Made by a program: the position numbers and the translations under genes. A stretch of DNA of 58,650 bases from Planctomycetota bacterium (GTDB taxonomy: Bacteria; Planctomycetota; Planctomycetia; Pirellulales; Lacipirellulaceae), in the NCBI GenBank assembly GCA_013286045.1, contig JABDGM010000017.1, positions 1 through 58,650 on the forward strand. Reading direction: 5' to 3'. The notes under the pieces are model-generated. The model ran no database searches and was not told the origin of the DNA. It saw only the letters and a program-made list of their open reading frames with translations. This document shows, one piece after another, positions 34,163 to 43,518 of the stretch (position 1 is the stretch's first letter; every line of letters begins with the position of its first letter).

Positions 34163-35947
34163 TTAAGCCGTTACTTCAACGCAGGCCGCGAGAAGGGCGT
34201 CCTTATCCACGCGGTGGCAAAAATCGCCGAAAGATTCGCCGTCTTGGCGTGCTTCCTTGAAATAGCGAAGTACCGGCACCAACGTCGGCACCACTTCGTT
34301 TGTGGGCACCAAGTCTTTATAGATGAAGTTCAGCCGATCGCCGAGGACGCGGCCCCCGAGGAAGATCGTGTACTTGTCTTTCGTCTTGCCGACGAGGCCG
34401 ATGTCGGAGTTATACGGGCGAGCGCAGCCATTGGGGCAGCCCGTCATGCGAGTGGTGAAGACTTCGTTTTCAAGGCCAAGTCGAGCGACTTCGACTTCAA
34501 GTTGGTCCATGAGGTCAGGCATTACCCGCTCGCTTTCGGCGACGGCGAGGCCGCACGTGGGAAGGGCGGGGCATGCCATCGACCAACGGCGGACCGTCGT
34601 GTAGTCCTCGGTAAGCGGCACGCCGTGGCGGCGGAGGGTCTCTTCGAGGCGCGGGCGATCTTCTTCTGCGATGTCGCAAAAGATAATGCTTTGATGCGGC
34701 GTGAGGCGAAGCGGCATGCGAAACGTAGTGCAGATTTCGCGGAGAGCCGTTTTCAGGCGCATGGTTTCGGTGTCTTTGATGCGGCCGTTTTCGACGTTAA
34801 GGCCGTAGAACCATTTGCCGTCGCCTTGCTCGTGCCAGCCCATTCCGTCGTTAAAGCCGTGGACGTGCACGGGCTTGAGCGGCTCGAGCGAGTCGCCGAA
34901 GTATTCTTCGACTTTGTGTTTGAATCGTTCGATGCCCCAATCATGGATGAGGTATTTCATGCGGGCGACCTTGCGGTCGGCGCGGTTGCCGAAATCGCGC
35001 TGCACCTTCACGATCGCGATGCAGAGATCGACGACGCGAGCAGCATCGATGTAGCAGAGCGGAAGCGCGACGGCGGGGAAAGTTTTTTTCGCGCTGGGCG
35101 TGACGCCGAAGCTGCCGCCGACGACGAGGTTGTAACCGACGACCTTAAAATTCTCGCATATGGCAAGGAGACCTATATCGTTGGCATAGACATCGACGCT
35201 GTTATCGCCGGGTAGCCCGATGGCGAGCTTGAATTTGCGCGGCAGATAGGTTTTGCCGTAGATCGGTTCGACGGGATCGTCCCCAGGCATCGGACGGCCG
35301 GCGAGGAGGTCGGGCGGCGCACCAACGGCGCCGACATCAATACTTTCGCCTGTTTCGCCGTCAGTGAGCCAGATCTGGTGGTAGGCGCGTGTCCGCGGAT
35401 TCAGCTGCTTTACTAGCTCGTCGGCGAGTGCCTGCATTTGTTCGTGCACGGGGTCGCCGTTGTACGGGCAGGGCGTGCACATGACGTTGCGTTTCACGTC
35501 GCCGCACGCGGCGAGCGTGGAGAGCTGCACTTCGTTGATACGGCGAATGGCGTGCTTGAGATTCGACTTCAAGATGCCGTGGAGTTGCAGGCCCTGTCGG
35601 GTGGTAATGCGAAGCGTGGAGTTGCCGATTTCGTCGCACAGGTCGAGCTCGGCGAGGAGCTGATCGCTGGTAATGCGTCCCCCGGGAATGGCGGTGCGCA
35701 CCATGAAGCTGAAAAACTTGGCCTTGGCGGCAGAGCCGTTATCCGCGCGAGCTTCGGCTCGGCGTTCGCGGTCGTCCTGTTGGTATGTGCCGTGATTTTT
35801 GAGGAGCTGGATGCTTTCTTTGCCCACGAAGTCGTTGCCGTCCACCAGTTCTTCCGGAATCGATCCGCGGAGGTAATGGCTGTTTATCTTGGCAACTTCG
35901 ACGGCACTTACTTTTTTCGGAGCCCCATTTTCAGACGCGTCAGACAT
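34163..35947 (-). CDS. Assimilatory sulfite reductase hemoprotein
   Basis: Siroheme and 4Fe-4S enzyme of 594 residues that reduces sulfite to sulfide. It has the two-lobed plan of the family. The four cluster cysteines lie in ACPALPTCGLAVAE (about 459 and 465) and TGCPNGCARPYNSD (about 500 and 504). The substrate-binding arginines appear in RITTRQGLQ. No flavoprotein partner gene is next to it, so the electron donor, NADPH-flavoprotein or ferredoxin, cannot be told from this region. With the HAL2-type nucleotidase earlier in the window it fits sulfate assimilation. It is preceded by about 215 bases without a gene. Confidence 0.93.
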   Translation of the reverse strand: MSDASENGAPKKVSAVEVAKINSHYLRGSIPEELVDGNDFVGKESIQLLKNHGTYQQDDRERRAEARADNGSAAKAKFFSFMVRTAIPGGRITSDQLLAELDLCDEIGNSTLRITTRQGLQLHGILKSNLKHAIRRINEVQLSTLAACGDVKRNVMCTPCPYNGDPVHEQMQALADELVKQLNPRTRAYHQIWLTDGETGESIDVGAVGAPPDLLAGRPMPGDDPVEPIYGKTYLPRKFKLAIGLPGDNSVDVYANDIGLLAICENFKVVGYNLVVGGSFGVTPSAKKTFPAVALPLCYIDAARVVDLCIAIVKVQRDFGNRADRKVARMKYLIHDWGIERFKHKVEEYFGDSLEPLKPVHVHGFNDGMGWHEQGDGKWFYGLNVENGRIKDTETMRLKTALREICTTFRMPLRLTPHQSIIFCDIAEEDRPRLEETLRRHGVPLTEDYTTVRRWSMACPALPTCGLAVAESERVMPDLMDQLEVEVARLGLENEVFTTRMTGCPNGCARPYNSDIGLVGKTKDKYTIFLGGRVLGDRLNFIYKDLVPTNEVVPTLVPVLRYFKEARQDGESFGDFCHRVDKDALLAACVEVTA

Positions 35948-36162
35948 GTGTGATCTTTACCGAAACGCTAAACATTACCTATCTTAAAATGCGGATACTC
36001 GAATGATACCTTGAAACGGATCGCGAGGCCAAGGTTGATGGGGGGTAACAGTGAGGCAAAAGCTGGCGGGTGTGGATATTTTCAATCTTAGACCGTGCGC
36101 GGCCGCTCTATTACAGACGTTTTTTTCCGGCTGCGGTTCGCAGTACGTGCGGTGAGTGACGA

Positions 36163-36678
36163 ATGAAGGACGATTCTTCCGACGTCGGAACTGGCGAAGC
36201 ACGGCGGCTGACGCCCGCAGTGTGGATTGCGACAGGGTTTGGCCTGGGATTGGTCTCGCCGGCTCCCGGGACAGCTGGGGCGCTTCTTGAGGGGCTACCC
36301 TTGGCTTGGGCATTGCACCACTGGGTACCAAGTGTCCGGTGGCAGATGCTCGTTATCGCAGTCCTGTTTGGGATCGGTATTCCGATAGCCACGGCGGCAG
36401 GGAGAGCATTGGGGGGAAAGAAAGATAATCAGGCGATAATTTGGGACGAAATTGTTACGGTGCCTGTAGTATTTCTGCTCGCACCCATGACGGGTTTGGT
36501 GACGGCACTTTTGGGATTCGGTCTCCATCGATTGTTCGATATCACGAAACCGCCGCCGGCACGGCAGCTGGAGAGGCTTCCCGACGGGTCCGGCGTCATG
36601 GCGGACGATCTGGCGGCCGCGATCTATGCTGCGATCGTGCTATACGTGTTGATGCTGGTTTTCGGCCGATTTTCATGA
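36163..36678 (+). CDS. pgpA: Phosphatidylglycerophosphatase A
   Basis: Membrane phosphatase of 171 residues that converts phosphatidylglycerol phosphate to phosphatidylglycerol. The N-terminal signature SPAPGTAGALLEGLPLAW and the segment IIWDEIVTVPVVFLLAP match the family, followed by hydrophobic helices and the RLFDITKPPPARQLERLP segment. The last ends in a final membrane helix. It starts a plus-strand run ahead of folD, 119 bases away. The size is normal and no anomaly was seen. Confidence 0.93.
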   Translation: MKDDSSDVGTGEARRLTPAVWIATGFGLGLVSPAPGTAGALLEGLPLAWALHHWVPSVRWQMLVIAVLFGIGIPIATAAGRALGGKKDNQAIIWDEIVTVPVVFLLAPMTGLVTALLGFGLHRLFDITKPPPARQLERLPDGSGVMADDLAAAIYAAIVLYVLMLVFGRFS

Positions 36679-36797
36679 CCGCCCTTATGGTCCTTGGGCT
36701 GACGCCTAATGAAAAATCGGGATAGAATCGCGGCTGCGAAATTCACAAGTTGATGGGCTTTATGCTCGTTTGTCCGATACTCACCTCTTTATTTCTC

Positions 36798-37661
36798 ATG
36801 CCAGCGAAGATTCTCGACGGAAAGCAGTTGGCGCAGCAGCTTCGCTCCGAGCTGACCGAGGAGGTGATCGAGTTCATCCAGAACAACGGGGCGGTCCCGT
36901 GCCTTGCGGCCGTCTTGGTTGGAGACAATGCCGCGAGCGAAGTTTACGTTCGTAACAAGCAGCGAGCTTGTGAGGCAGTCGGGATTGAGAGCCAGTTGCA
37001 TCGGTTGGGCAGCGATGCGTCAACGGAAGATTTGCTGAAGTTGATTGCGAAGTTGAACAAAGATGCCGAGGTCCACGGCATTTTGGTGCAGCTCCCGTTG
37101 CCCCCGCAGATGGACAAGAGTCGCGTCCTTTCAGCGGTGAATCCGAATAAGGACGTGGATGCGTTTCATCCGGAGAACGTGGGCCGGCTGGTGCAGGGGC
37201 GTCCCCGGTTTTTGCCGTGCACGCCACAAGGAGTGCAGCAGCTGCTTGTGAGAAACAAGATCGAAACGGCTGGAAAGCGGGTCGTCATTTTAGGGCGGAG
37301 CGAAATCGTTGGGCGGCCGCTGTCGATCATGTTGTCCCAGCATGGCGTGGGTGGAGAGGCGACCGTAACGGTTTGCCACAGTCGCACGCGAGATTTGGCA
37401 GCCGTCTGTAAGCAGGCAGACATTCTGATCGCGGCGATTGGCCGGGCGAAGTTTGTCACGGCCGAATTTGTGAAGCCAGGGGCAGTGGTCATCGACGTCG
37501 GCATCAATCGCGCGGAGGGTGGCGTCGTGGGGGACGTCGATTTTGAGGCGGTCAAAGCCGTGGCCGGAGCGATCACTCCCGTCCCCGGCGGCGTGGGACC
37601 GCTGACGATCGCAATGTTGCTGCGAAACACGCTCTTGGCGGCGCAATTGCTGGAAACCTGA
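36798..37661 (+). CDS. folD: Bifunctional methylenetetrahydrofolate dehydrogenase/cyclohydrolase
   Basis: Cytoplasmic one-carbon enzyme of 287 residues that interconverts 5,10-methylene- and 10-formyl-tetrahydrofolate. Recognisable segments are ASEVYVRNKQRACE (substrate lysine in the Y-x-x-x-K pattern), VQLPLPPQMD, a nucleotide-binding VILGRSEIVGRPLSIML and the closing TPVPGGVGPLTIAML. The start is set at 36798, where the family normally begins; 16 further in-frame codons upstream look non-coding and the ribosome site is weak. Promoter position is unclear in the gap after pgpA. Confidence 0.94.
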   Translation: MPAKILDGKQLAQQLRSELTEEVIEFIQNNGAVPCLAAVLVGDNAASEVYVRNKQRACEAVGIESQLHRLGSDASTEDLLKLIAKLNKDAEVHGILVQLPLPPQMDKSRVLSAVNPNKDVDAFHPENVGRLVQGRPRFLPCTPQGVQQLLVRNKIETAGKRVVILGRSEIVGRPLSIMLSQHGVGGEATVTVCHSRTRDLAAVCKQADILIAAIGRAKFVTAEFVKPGAVVIDVGINRAEGGVVGDVDFEAVKAVAGAITPVPGGVGPLTIAMLLRNTLLAAQLLET

Positions 37662-37845
37662 GTACTACGCCCTCCGCAATTTCAGGGCCGTCCCAGCCTC
37701 TCTTTACCCGGTCATCGTTAAAGCCACGTGAAGCACGACGGCAGTTTGTTGGAATTGGTCGCCGGGAATGCTATGTTGATAGGCGCGGCAGAGGTGGCTT
37801 GGAATTATCTTTTCCGTTATCCCGACTGAAGCGAAGGAGATTTTG

Positions 37846-38964
37846 ATGAGCGCGGCGTCTTCGACTGATCCTGGTGCTGTGCGACCGACGTCGTCGCCCG
37901 CTCGGATCTTGGCGATTGTACTTCCGGTCGCAGTGGTGGGCCTGGCAGCGTACTGGTGGTCCACGAAGCTTGAGGCTCGGGCACAGAGTGATCTGGCGTC
38001 GAGCATCATCGGGCGGATGTTCGTTTCCGAGCCCATGCCTCCGACGTCGTCGATGGTATTCGCCGATGCGGATAACGACATGGTGGCCGATCCACCCTCG
38101 GATCCGTCGAAACTAGTCAATCCTGAGACGTTGCTGTTTTCGTATGTGGCGACCGAAGGGCCCGGTGTACCGGACGATGCCTGGAAAGAGTTAGTGGCCG
38201 CGCTAAAGACGAAGACGGGCAAGGAAGTGAAGATCGCGCATTACAACACGGCGGATGAGCAGATGGCGGCTCTGAAAAAGGGCGAGCTGCACATCGTCGG
38301 GCTGAATACGGGTTTGGTCGAGCCTGCGGTCGAGCAATATGGGTTCGTGCCATTGTGTACGCTCGGCAAGGCAGATGGCAGCTGGGGTTACACCATGGAG
38401 TTCCTCGTCCCGGCAGGAAGCCCGATCAAGAAGCTCGAAGACGTTAAGGGACATAAGGTCATGTTCACGACGCTCGACTCGAACTCGGGTTGCAAGGCGC
38501 CGCTGGTGCTGCTGAAAAAAATGGATATGTTGCCGAACCGCGATTATCAATACGGTTTTTCGCAAGGCCACGAGGACTCGATCAAGCGCATCGCGGCCAA
38601 GGAGTTTGAAGTGGCGCCCGTTGCGAGCGACTTGTTAGCGCGGATGGAAGAGAACAAAGAAATCGACCCGGCGGCGGTGGTTTCGATCTATAAATCTGAG
38701 CGATTTCCGCCGGCGACGATTGGTTACGTTTACAACCTCACGCCAGAGTTGCGGGACGGGATTCGCGAAACGCTGCTGAAATTCGAGTGGAAAGGTACCG
38801 GGCTGGAAAAGCAGTTCGGCCCCGAAGGCAAGGAGAAATTCGTGCCCGTCAGCTACAAGGACGATTGGGCTAACACGCGGCGAATCGACCAGGTGATTGC
38901 GGAAGCGCGGAAATCGAGCACGCCAAATCAGGCCACTGCGAACGGCGGAAATAAAGGTACCTAG
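37846..38964 (+). CDS. PhnD-like phosphate/phosphonate-type substrate-binding protein, membrane-anchored
   Basis: Protein of 372 residues: a short cytoplasmic start, one membrane segment (about 22-40, LAIVLPVAVVGLAAYWW) and a periplasmic type-2 binding fold. The phrases KTGKEVKIAHYNTADEQMAAL, GYTMEFLVPAGSPIKKLEDVKG, and TLDSNSGCKAPLVLL are those of phosphate/phosphite/phosphonate binding proteins. No ATPase or permease gene of such a transporter is adjacent, so it is an orphan here. It may act as a sensor or with transporter subunits encoded elsewhere. The ATG at 37846 has AAGGAGA ahead. Its stop overlaps that of the convergent TrmH-type gene by four bases. Confidence 0.82.
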   Translation: MSAASSTDPGAVRPTSSPARILAIVLPVAVVGLAAYWWSTKLEARAQSDLASSIIGRMFVSEPMPPTSSMVFADADNDMVADPPSDPSKLVNPETLLFSYVATEGPGVPDDAWKELVAALKTKTGKEVKIAHYNTADEQMAALKKGELHIVGLNTGLVEPAVEQYGFVPLCTLGKADGSWGYTMEFLVPAGSPIKKLEDVKGHKVMFTTLDSNSGCKAPLVLLKKMDMLPNRDYQYGFSQGHEDSIKRIAAKEFEVAPVASDLLARMEENKEIDPAAVVSIYKSERFPPATIGYVYNLTPELRDGIRETLLKFEWKGTGLEKQFGPEGKEKFVPVSYKDDWANTRRIDQVIAEARKSSTPNQATANGGNKGT

Positions 38965-39764
38965 CCGCGCTGCCGCAGCGCTTCATAGAAGAGCACGGCA
39001 GCGGTCGTCGAGACATTCAGGCTGTCGGCGATGCCGTGCATGGGAAGCCGCACAGGCGTAATGCCGGCGGCGCGCCACGCGTGGCTCAGTCCCGCGGCTT
39101 CGCTGCCAAGCACGATCGCTGCGCCACTCATGTAGTTGACTTCAGTGTAGAGCTTTTCCGCATCGGGGCGGGCAGCCACGATCGGTAAGCTCTTATCGCG
39201 AAGCCAATCGATCGTTTCTGCCGTGGAGGCTTCGCAAACGTTTGGTCGAAATATGGTGCCCAAGCTAGCCCGAATCGAGTTGGGATTGTAGAGATCGGTG
39301 CCGCCATCGGCCACGATGATTGCATCCACACCGGCGGCATCGGCACTTCGCAGAATTGCGCCGACGTTGCCCGGCTTTTCCAGCCCTTCAATCACGGCAA
39401 CGATTGGCCTAGCGCCGATTTCGAGATCGTGCGTCCCTCGGCGCGGCGTTTCGGCGACCACGACGACACCATCTTGGCGATCGCCGAACGCGAGCTTGGC
39501 GAAGACATCGGGTGTGACTTGAAACACTTCCGGAGAGGACGCTTCGATTGCTTCGACTGCTCGCAGATATTCGGGAGTGCTGGCGAGCTGATCGCAGATG
39601 TAGGCCTCGCACGGCTTAATGCCAGCCTGAATGGCGCGGACAATTTCGCGTGCCCCATCAATGATGAACCGCCCACTGCGTTGCCGTTCGCGGCCGAGGC
39701 GGAGGCGAGCGGCGTCCTTAACGCGAGGGTTTTGGCGACTGGTAATGCTGACACGTGCGGGCAT
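38961..39764 (-). CDS. TrmH-family (SpoU) RNA methyltransferase
   Basis: SPOUT-fold SAM-dependent 2'-O-ribose methyltransferase of 267 residues. The three motifs are IEGLEKPGNVGAILRSADA, LGSEAAGLSHAWR and LPMHGIADSLNVSTTAAVLFYE. The N-terminal part (ITSRQNPRVKDAARLRLGRERQRSGRF in two pieces) is the RNA-binding region found in rRNA- and tRNA-modifying members. The exact target, rRNA or tRNA, is not determined. The frame is open to 39800 with a TTG; the ATG at 39764 is preferred. It is divergent from the gamma-glutamylcyclotransferase-like gene. Confidence 0.92.
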   Translation of the reverse strand: MPARVSITSRQNPRVKDAARLRLGRERQRSGRFIIDGAREIVRAIQAGIKPCEAYICDQLASTPEYLRAVEAIEASSPEVFQVTPDVFAKLAFGDRQDGVVVVAETPRRGTHDLEIGARPIVAVIEGLEKPGNVGAILRSADAAGVDAIIVADGGTDLYNPNSIRASLGTIFRPNVCEASTAETIDWLRDKSLPIVAARPDAEKLYTEVNYMSGAAIVLGSEAAGLSHAWRAAGITPVRLPMHGIADSLNVSTTAAVLFYEALRQRG

Positions 39765-39846
39765 TGCATCATGATCGTCTCGAAGGTGGCGCGTGGTCAA
39801 CGCACGCCACGTGGAATTGTACCGGACAAAAGAATATCATTTCGCA

Positions 39847-40275
39847 ATGCACGTCTTCACTTATGGATCGCTGATGTTCCCCGAAGTCTGGTCGGCGGTC
39901 GTTGGCCGGAACTTCGAGACGTTCGAAGGAACTGCCAACGGGTTCGCGATTTTTCGAGTGCGCGACGCGGTCTTTCCCGGAATTGCGGCGGCCGGCAAGG
40001 AATGCACCGTGAAGGGACTGGTTTATTTAGATGTCGACGAGCAGTCGATTGCGCGCCTCGATCGATTCGAGGACGATTTCTACGACCGGCTGGAAGTGGC
40101 GGTCGATTGTACGGACGGCGTACAGCGCAAAGCGGGTGCGTATGTCGTGCCGCCAAAGAACAGCCACGTGCTGACAGCAGAGCCCTGGACGGCGGAGTGG
40201 TTTGTCTCGAGCGGCGGGCTCGCGGATTTTATCGCCCGTTTTCAGGGGTTCTCACGGCTCGGCGGGGCAGGGTGA
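39847..40275 (+). CDS. Gamma-glutamylcyclotransferase-like (AIG2 family) protein
   Basis: Small protein of 142 residues. It opens with VFTYGSLMFPEVW, the YGSL substrate loop of the family, and has DVDEQSIARLDRFEDDFYDR, where an acidic residue is catalytic in known members. Members of the fold release 5-oxoproline from gamma-glutamyl compounds, but many bacterial ones have other or unknown substrates. The ATG at 39847 starts directly at the conserved strand and is chosen over an upstream in-frame codon. The 3' end overlaps the convergent DedA gene by 34 bases. Confidence 0.86.
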   Translation: MHVFTYGSLMFPEVWSAVVGRNFETFEGTANGFAIFRVRDAVFPGIAAAGKECTVKGLVYLDVDEQSIARLDRFEDDFYDRLEVAVDCTDGVQRKAGAYVVPPKNSHVLTAEPWTAEWFVSSGGLADFIARFQGFSRLGGAG

Positions 40276-40898
40276 TGCTCACCCGGCGGCGTGGCGTTGC
40301 CGAAAACGAATTCCAGCACTGCCTGCCGATTGATGTAATAAAAAACGCCGCCGACGACGGCAAGGACCGCTAGTACGATGAGCGTGGCGATGAATTCGGT
40401 GTGGTGCACCCATTCCTGCACATTCGCGCCAAACATGTACGAAAGCCAGAACACGGTGCCGACGACAACCGAGGCGCTAATGATGTCATACACGAGGAAC
40501 TTTCGGTACGGCATCCGCACGGCGCCCGTCATTACGTAAACCGGCGCCCGAATTCCAATCAGAAACCGCGCAACGAGCATAATCTTTAGAGCATGTCGTT
40601 GAAGCTCGGTATGGAATTCGACTTCGTTCTCTTCGGCAAGCAGCTTGGCAAACCGTGGGTGAGATGTAAACAGCCGGTGTCCCCAGCGGTAACCAATCGC
40701 ATACATGAAAGTGTCGCCCACTATCGCCCCGCCGAGGCATGCGAGGAACGCCACCCAAACGTTGGTTTGATCCTGCGAGCTGAGCACGCCGGCCACAACG
40801 ACGGCGGCTTCTTCCGGAATCGGCAAACCGCAGCCGGTGGCAGCGATGAAGACGAAGAAGCCGAGATAGCTACTGGGGTGGAGAAGCGAAGCAAGCAT
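40242..40898 (-). CDS. DedA-family membrane protein
   Basis: Membrane protein of 218 residues of the DedA/SNARE-associated (VTT) family, linked to envelope lipid transport and membrane homeostasis. The signature region AATGCGLPIPEEAAVVVAGVL and ARFLIGIRAPVYVMTGAVRM carry the family's acidic and arginine residues (family knowledge: needed for function). The C-terminus has a last helix and a proline-rich tail GEHHPAPPSRENP. It is convergent with the cyclotransferase-like gene and overlaps its end. It lies downstream of apbE on the same strand, 24 bases apart, so the two are probably co-transcribed. Confidence 0.9.
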   Translation of the reverse strand: MLASLLHPSSYLGFFVFIAATGCGLPIPEEAAVVVAGVLSSQDQTNVWVAFLACLGGAIVGDTFMYAIGYRWGHRLFTSHPRFAKLLAEENEVEFHTELQRHALKIMLVARFLIGIRAPVYVMTGAVRMPYRKFLVYDIISASVVVGTVFWLSYMFGANVQEWVHHTEFIATLIVLAVLAVVGGVFYYINRQAVLEFVFGNATPPGEHHPAPPSRENP

Positions 40899-40922
40899 GG
40901 CCGAGGAGATTTGGATTTTGGA

Positions 40923-42002
40923 TTAGTCGTCCGCTAATCGTAGCCACTGGTTGTCCTCTGGGCCAAGTGCGATTAGGCGGACATCGCCCTCTCGCGTGCC
41001 CGGAGCAACGAGCAGGGCTGCGATTTCCGGATGTGCGGCGCAGTATTCGGCGGCTTTTTGCGGCCCCATCACGTAGAACGCGGTGGACAGGGCCTCGGCC
41101 TCGGTCGCCGTGGGAGCGAGCACCGTGGTGGAATAAAGTCCTTCCGCAGGGCGACCAGTGCGCGGATCCAGGATGTGACCATAGCGTTTCCCGCGACGGA
41201 TAAAAAACTGCGTACCGGCGCCGGAGGTGGACAGCGCCTGATTGTTGAGAACGATTTCGGCCATGCGCTCGCTATTTCGCAGCGGATGCCGGACGCCGAC
41301 ACGCCAACCGGCCTCGTCCGAGCCGGGTTGATTTCCGCGCGCTAGCACGCTGCTTTTGCCACCTTGGAGAAGAATGTCGTCGATGCCCTCGGCAGCCAGC
41401 AATTCGGCCATGCGATCGAGCGCATAGCCTTTGCCGAGGCTGTTGAAATTGATCGCCATATCGGGGCGTCGAAAAGCGATCGTTTGCCGACCCGGGTCGA
41501 GGTCGACGAACTGCATGCCGACGCGATGGCGGGTTTCGTCGATTTGTTCGTCCGTAGGGACCCGGCCTTCGCGGCGCGAGAATCCCCAAACTTCGGACAG
41601 GGGCCCGCTCGTGATATCGAGCGCGCCTTCGGTCTCGTGCTGCAATCGCTTGGCGAATTCGATCAAGCCGAAAAGGCGGGCCTCGACGGCCACCGGCCCG
41701 GCGTTTGCCAATTGGTTAATGCGAACGACTTCGCTGTCGTCGCGGTAGACCGTAAGTTGAGATTCAAGCGCCTCGACGAGGTCGAGCGCCTCGAACACGT
41801 GATGCATTGCGTCATCGTCGCGCGCGGCGGCGAGCTGCACTTCGAATTCGCACGCCATCGCTCTGCGGCGAACGCTCACGACAAACGAACGCTTCGACGC
41901 AACAGCGACCGGATCATCAATGCGATGGACCAGTCCCGACAATTCACGCGCGATGCCTTTGGCTTGCAAAAAACCGCGGCGGGTGGGGCGCTCGGATGCC
42001 AT
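40923..42002 (-). CDS. apbE: FAD:protein FMN transferase
   Basis: Flavin transferase of 359 residues that attaches FMN to threonines of target proteins such as Rnf/Nqr-type subunits (known family). Characteristic segments are AINFNSLGKGYALDRM, GGKSSVLARGN, SGAGTQFF and GHILDPRTGRP. The N-terminus has TRRGFLQAKG, which resembles a twin-arginine motif but is not followed by a hydrophobic stretch, so export is doubtful. The ATG at 42002 is preferred to two others up to 42041. No flavoprotein target gene was recognised nearby. It stands ahead of the DedA gene. Confidence 0.92.
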   Translation of the reverse strand: MASERPTRRGFLQAKGIARELSGLVHRIDDPVAVASKRSFVVSVRRRAMACEFEVQLAAARDDDAMHHVFEALDLVEALESQLTVYRDDSEVVRINQLANAGPVAVEARLFGLIEFAKRLQHETEGALDITSGPLSEVWGFSRREGRVPTDEQIDETRHRVGMQFVDLDPGRQTIAFRRPDMAINFNSLGKGYALDRMAELLAAEGIDDILLQGGKSSVLARGNQPGSDEAGWRVGVRHPLRNSERMAEIVLNNQALSTSGAGTQFFIRRGKRYGHILDPRTGRPAEGLYSTTVLAPTATEAEALSTAFYVMGPQKAAEYCAAHPEIAALLVAPGTREGDVRLIALGPEDNQWLRLADD

Positions 42003-42119
42003 AGAACATATCATTGTATCCCTGTGAGCGGCCGGGTACATTGGCCCCGCTCTCGCCCGATTTCACTCGGGGCGCTATACTGCGGCGACAAGCCTTAAAC
42101 CCAAGGAGCGTTATCGATT

Positions 42120-43499
42120 GTGGCGAGCGAGCTGATTATTAGCGTCTCTGGATTGCGGGGAATCGTCGGCGAAACTTTGACAGCAGACGTCGCTTTTCGG
42201 TACGCGGCCGCATTTGCGGCGACTTTGCCCCCGGGACCGGTGATCGTAACCCGGGACGGGCGAGCGAACGGCCCTCAGTTGGTAACGCCAATCGTGGCGG
42301 GGCTTTCGTTGGAGGGGTCGCGCAAGGTGTTCGATGGCGGCGTTGCAGCGACACCCACGACCGGGGTGCTCGTGCGACACAACGGGTGCGTGGGCGGCAT
42401 TCAGATTTCCGCCAGCCATAATCCGGCGCCGTATAACGGGATGAAATTGTTTTCGGCCGAGGGGCGGGTCGTCCCTGCGAGCGCAGGGATGGACGTGCTG
42501 CAGCAGTATAGGGCGGCGGCGACACAGAGCACGGACCGCACGGTGTTCACTCAGGACAGCCCGTACACCGATAAATTGGCGGATACGACGTCCGCTCATC
42601 TCGCGCTGATTGAAGAGCGTGTCGACGTCGAACAAATTCGCTCCAAGCGATTTCGTGTACTTCTTGACTCGAATCACGGTTCCGGCAGCGTGTTGGGTTG
42701 GCCGTTGCTCGAACGGCTGGGGTGCGAGGTGCGGGTCCTCGGAGACAAGACGGATGGTCTATTCGAACACGAACCGGAGCCGACAGCGGAAAACCTGAGC
42801 GGCGTTCTGAACGCCGTCACGACGAGCCGCTCACAGATTGGCTTCTGCCAGGACCCGGACGCCGACCGATTGGCAATCATTGATGAAGCCGCACAGTACC
42901 TAGGCGAAGAATACACACTGGCGATTTGCGCCGATCACGTGCTGCGGAGTACGCCTGGACCCATCGTCACGAATTGCTCGACGAGTCGCATGACGGAAGA
43001 CTTGGCGCAAAAATACAGGGTGCCGTTTTTCCGGTCGGCCGTCGGTGAGGCGAACGTGGTGGACGAAATGCTGCGCCGAAACGCAGTTCTGGGCGGCGAA
43101 GGGAACGGCGGAGCGATCGACCCGCGCGTGGTTTTCGTGCGCGACAGCTTTGTCGGAATGGCGCTGGTGCTCGATGCGATGGCGAAGCGCGGATTATCCG
43201 TCAGCGCGCTAGCGGCGGAGCTGCCACGGTATGCGATTCACAAGTCGAAAGTGACGGTGGCGCGCGAGGCCATTTCCAAATCGCTAGATGCGCTGGAGCA
43301 TCATTTTTCGGACGCGAAAAACGATCGGCTGGATGGACTCCGGCTCGATTGGAAGCACCCCGATGGCAGCGGCAGTTGGCTACTCGTTCGGGCGAGCAAC
43401 ACAGAGCCGATTGTGCGGATCATCGCCGAAGCGCCAACGGAAACGGAATCGCGGCGGTTGTGCGAAGAAGCGGCCCAAGTAATTAGCGGCAAAACATAA
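42120..43499 (+). CDS. glmM: Phosphohexomutase, phosphoglucosamine mutase type
   Basis: Cytoplasmic mutase of 459 residues. The phosphoserine loop is ISASHNPAPYNGMK (Ser about 99), the metal loop is DPDADRLAI (about 245-253), and the sugar-binding EGNGGAIDP and phosphate-binding RASNTEPIVRII follow. The start (SELIISVSGLRGIVG) fits GlmM-like members, which convert glucosamine-6-phosphate to glucosamine-1-phosphate. A phosphomannomutase role cannot be excluded from sequence alone, so the gene symbol is the most likely rather than certain. It starts with GTG, with AAGGAG ahead. It is convergent with the pgk-like gene, 19 bases apart. Confidence 0.82.
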   Translation: MASELIISVSGLRGIVGETLTADVAFRYAAAFAATLPPGPVIVTRDGRANGPQLVTPIVAGLSLEGSRKVFDGGVAATPTTGVLVRHNGCVGGIQISASHNPAPYNGMKLFSAEGRVVPASAGMDVLQQYRAAATQSTDRTVFTQDSPYTDKLADTTSAHLALIEERVDVEQIRSKRFRVLLDSNHGSGSVLGWPLLERLGCEVRVLGDKTDGLFEHEPEPTAENLSGVLNAVTTSRSQIGFCQDPDADRLAIIDEAAQYLGEEYTLAICADHVLRSTPGPIVTNCSTSRMTEDLAQKYRVPFFRSAVGEANVVDEMLRRNAVLGGEGNGGAIDPRVVFVRDSFVGMALVLDAMAKRGLSVSALAAELPRYAIHKSKVTVAREAISKSLDALEHHFSDAKNDRLDGLRLDWKHPDGSGSWLLVRASNTEPIVRIIAEAPTETESRRLCEEAAQVISGKT

Positions 43500-43518
43500 C
43501 GTTGCCGCCGGCTGCGTC

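Noticed and set aside
34214-35215. 333-codon open frame antisense to the sulfite reductase gene
   Set aside because: Shadow of a fully recognisable sulfite reductase; no ribosome site or domain.
40923-42002. Twin-arginine export signal on ApbE (TRRGFLQ)
   Set aside because: The motif is not followed by a hydrophobic segment or cleavage site; the next residues are charged and polar.
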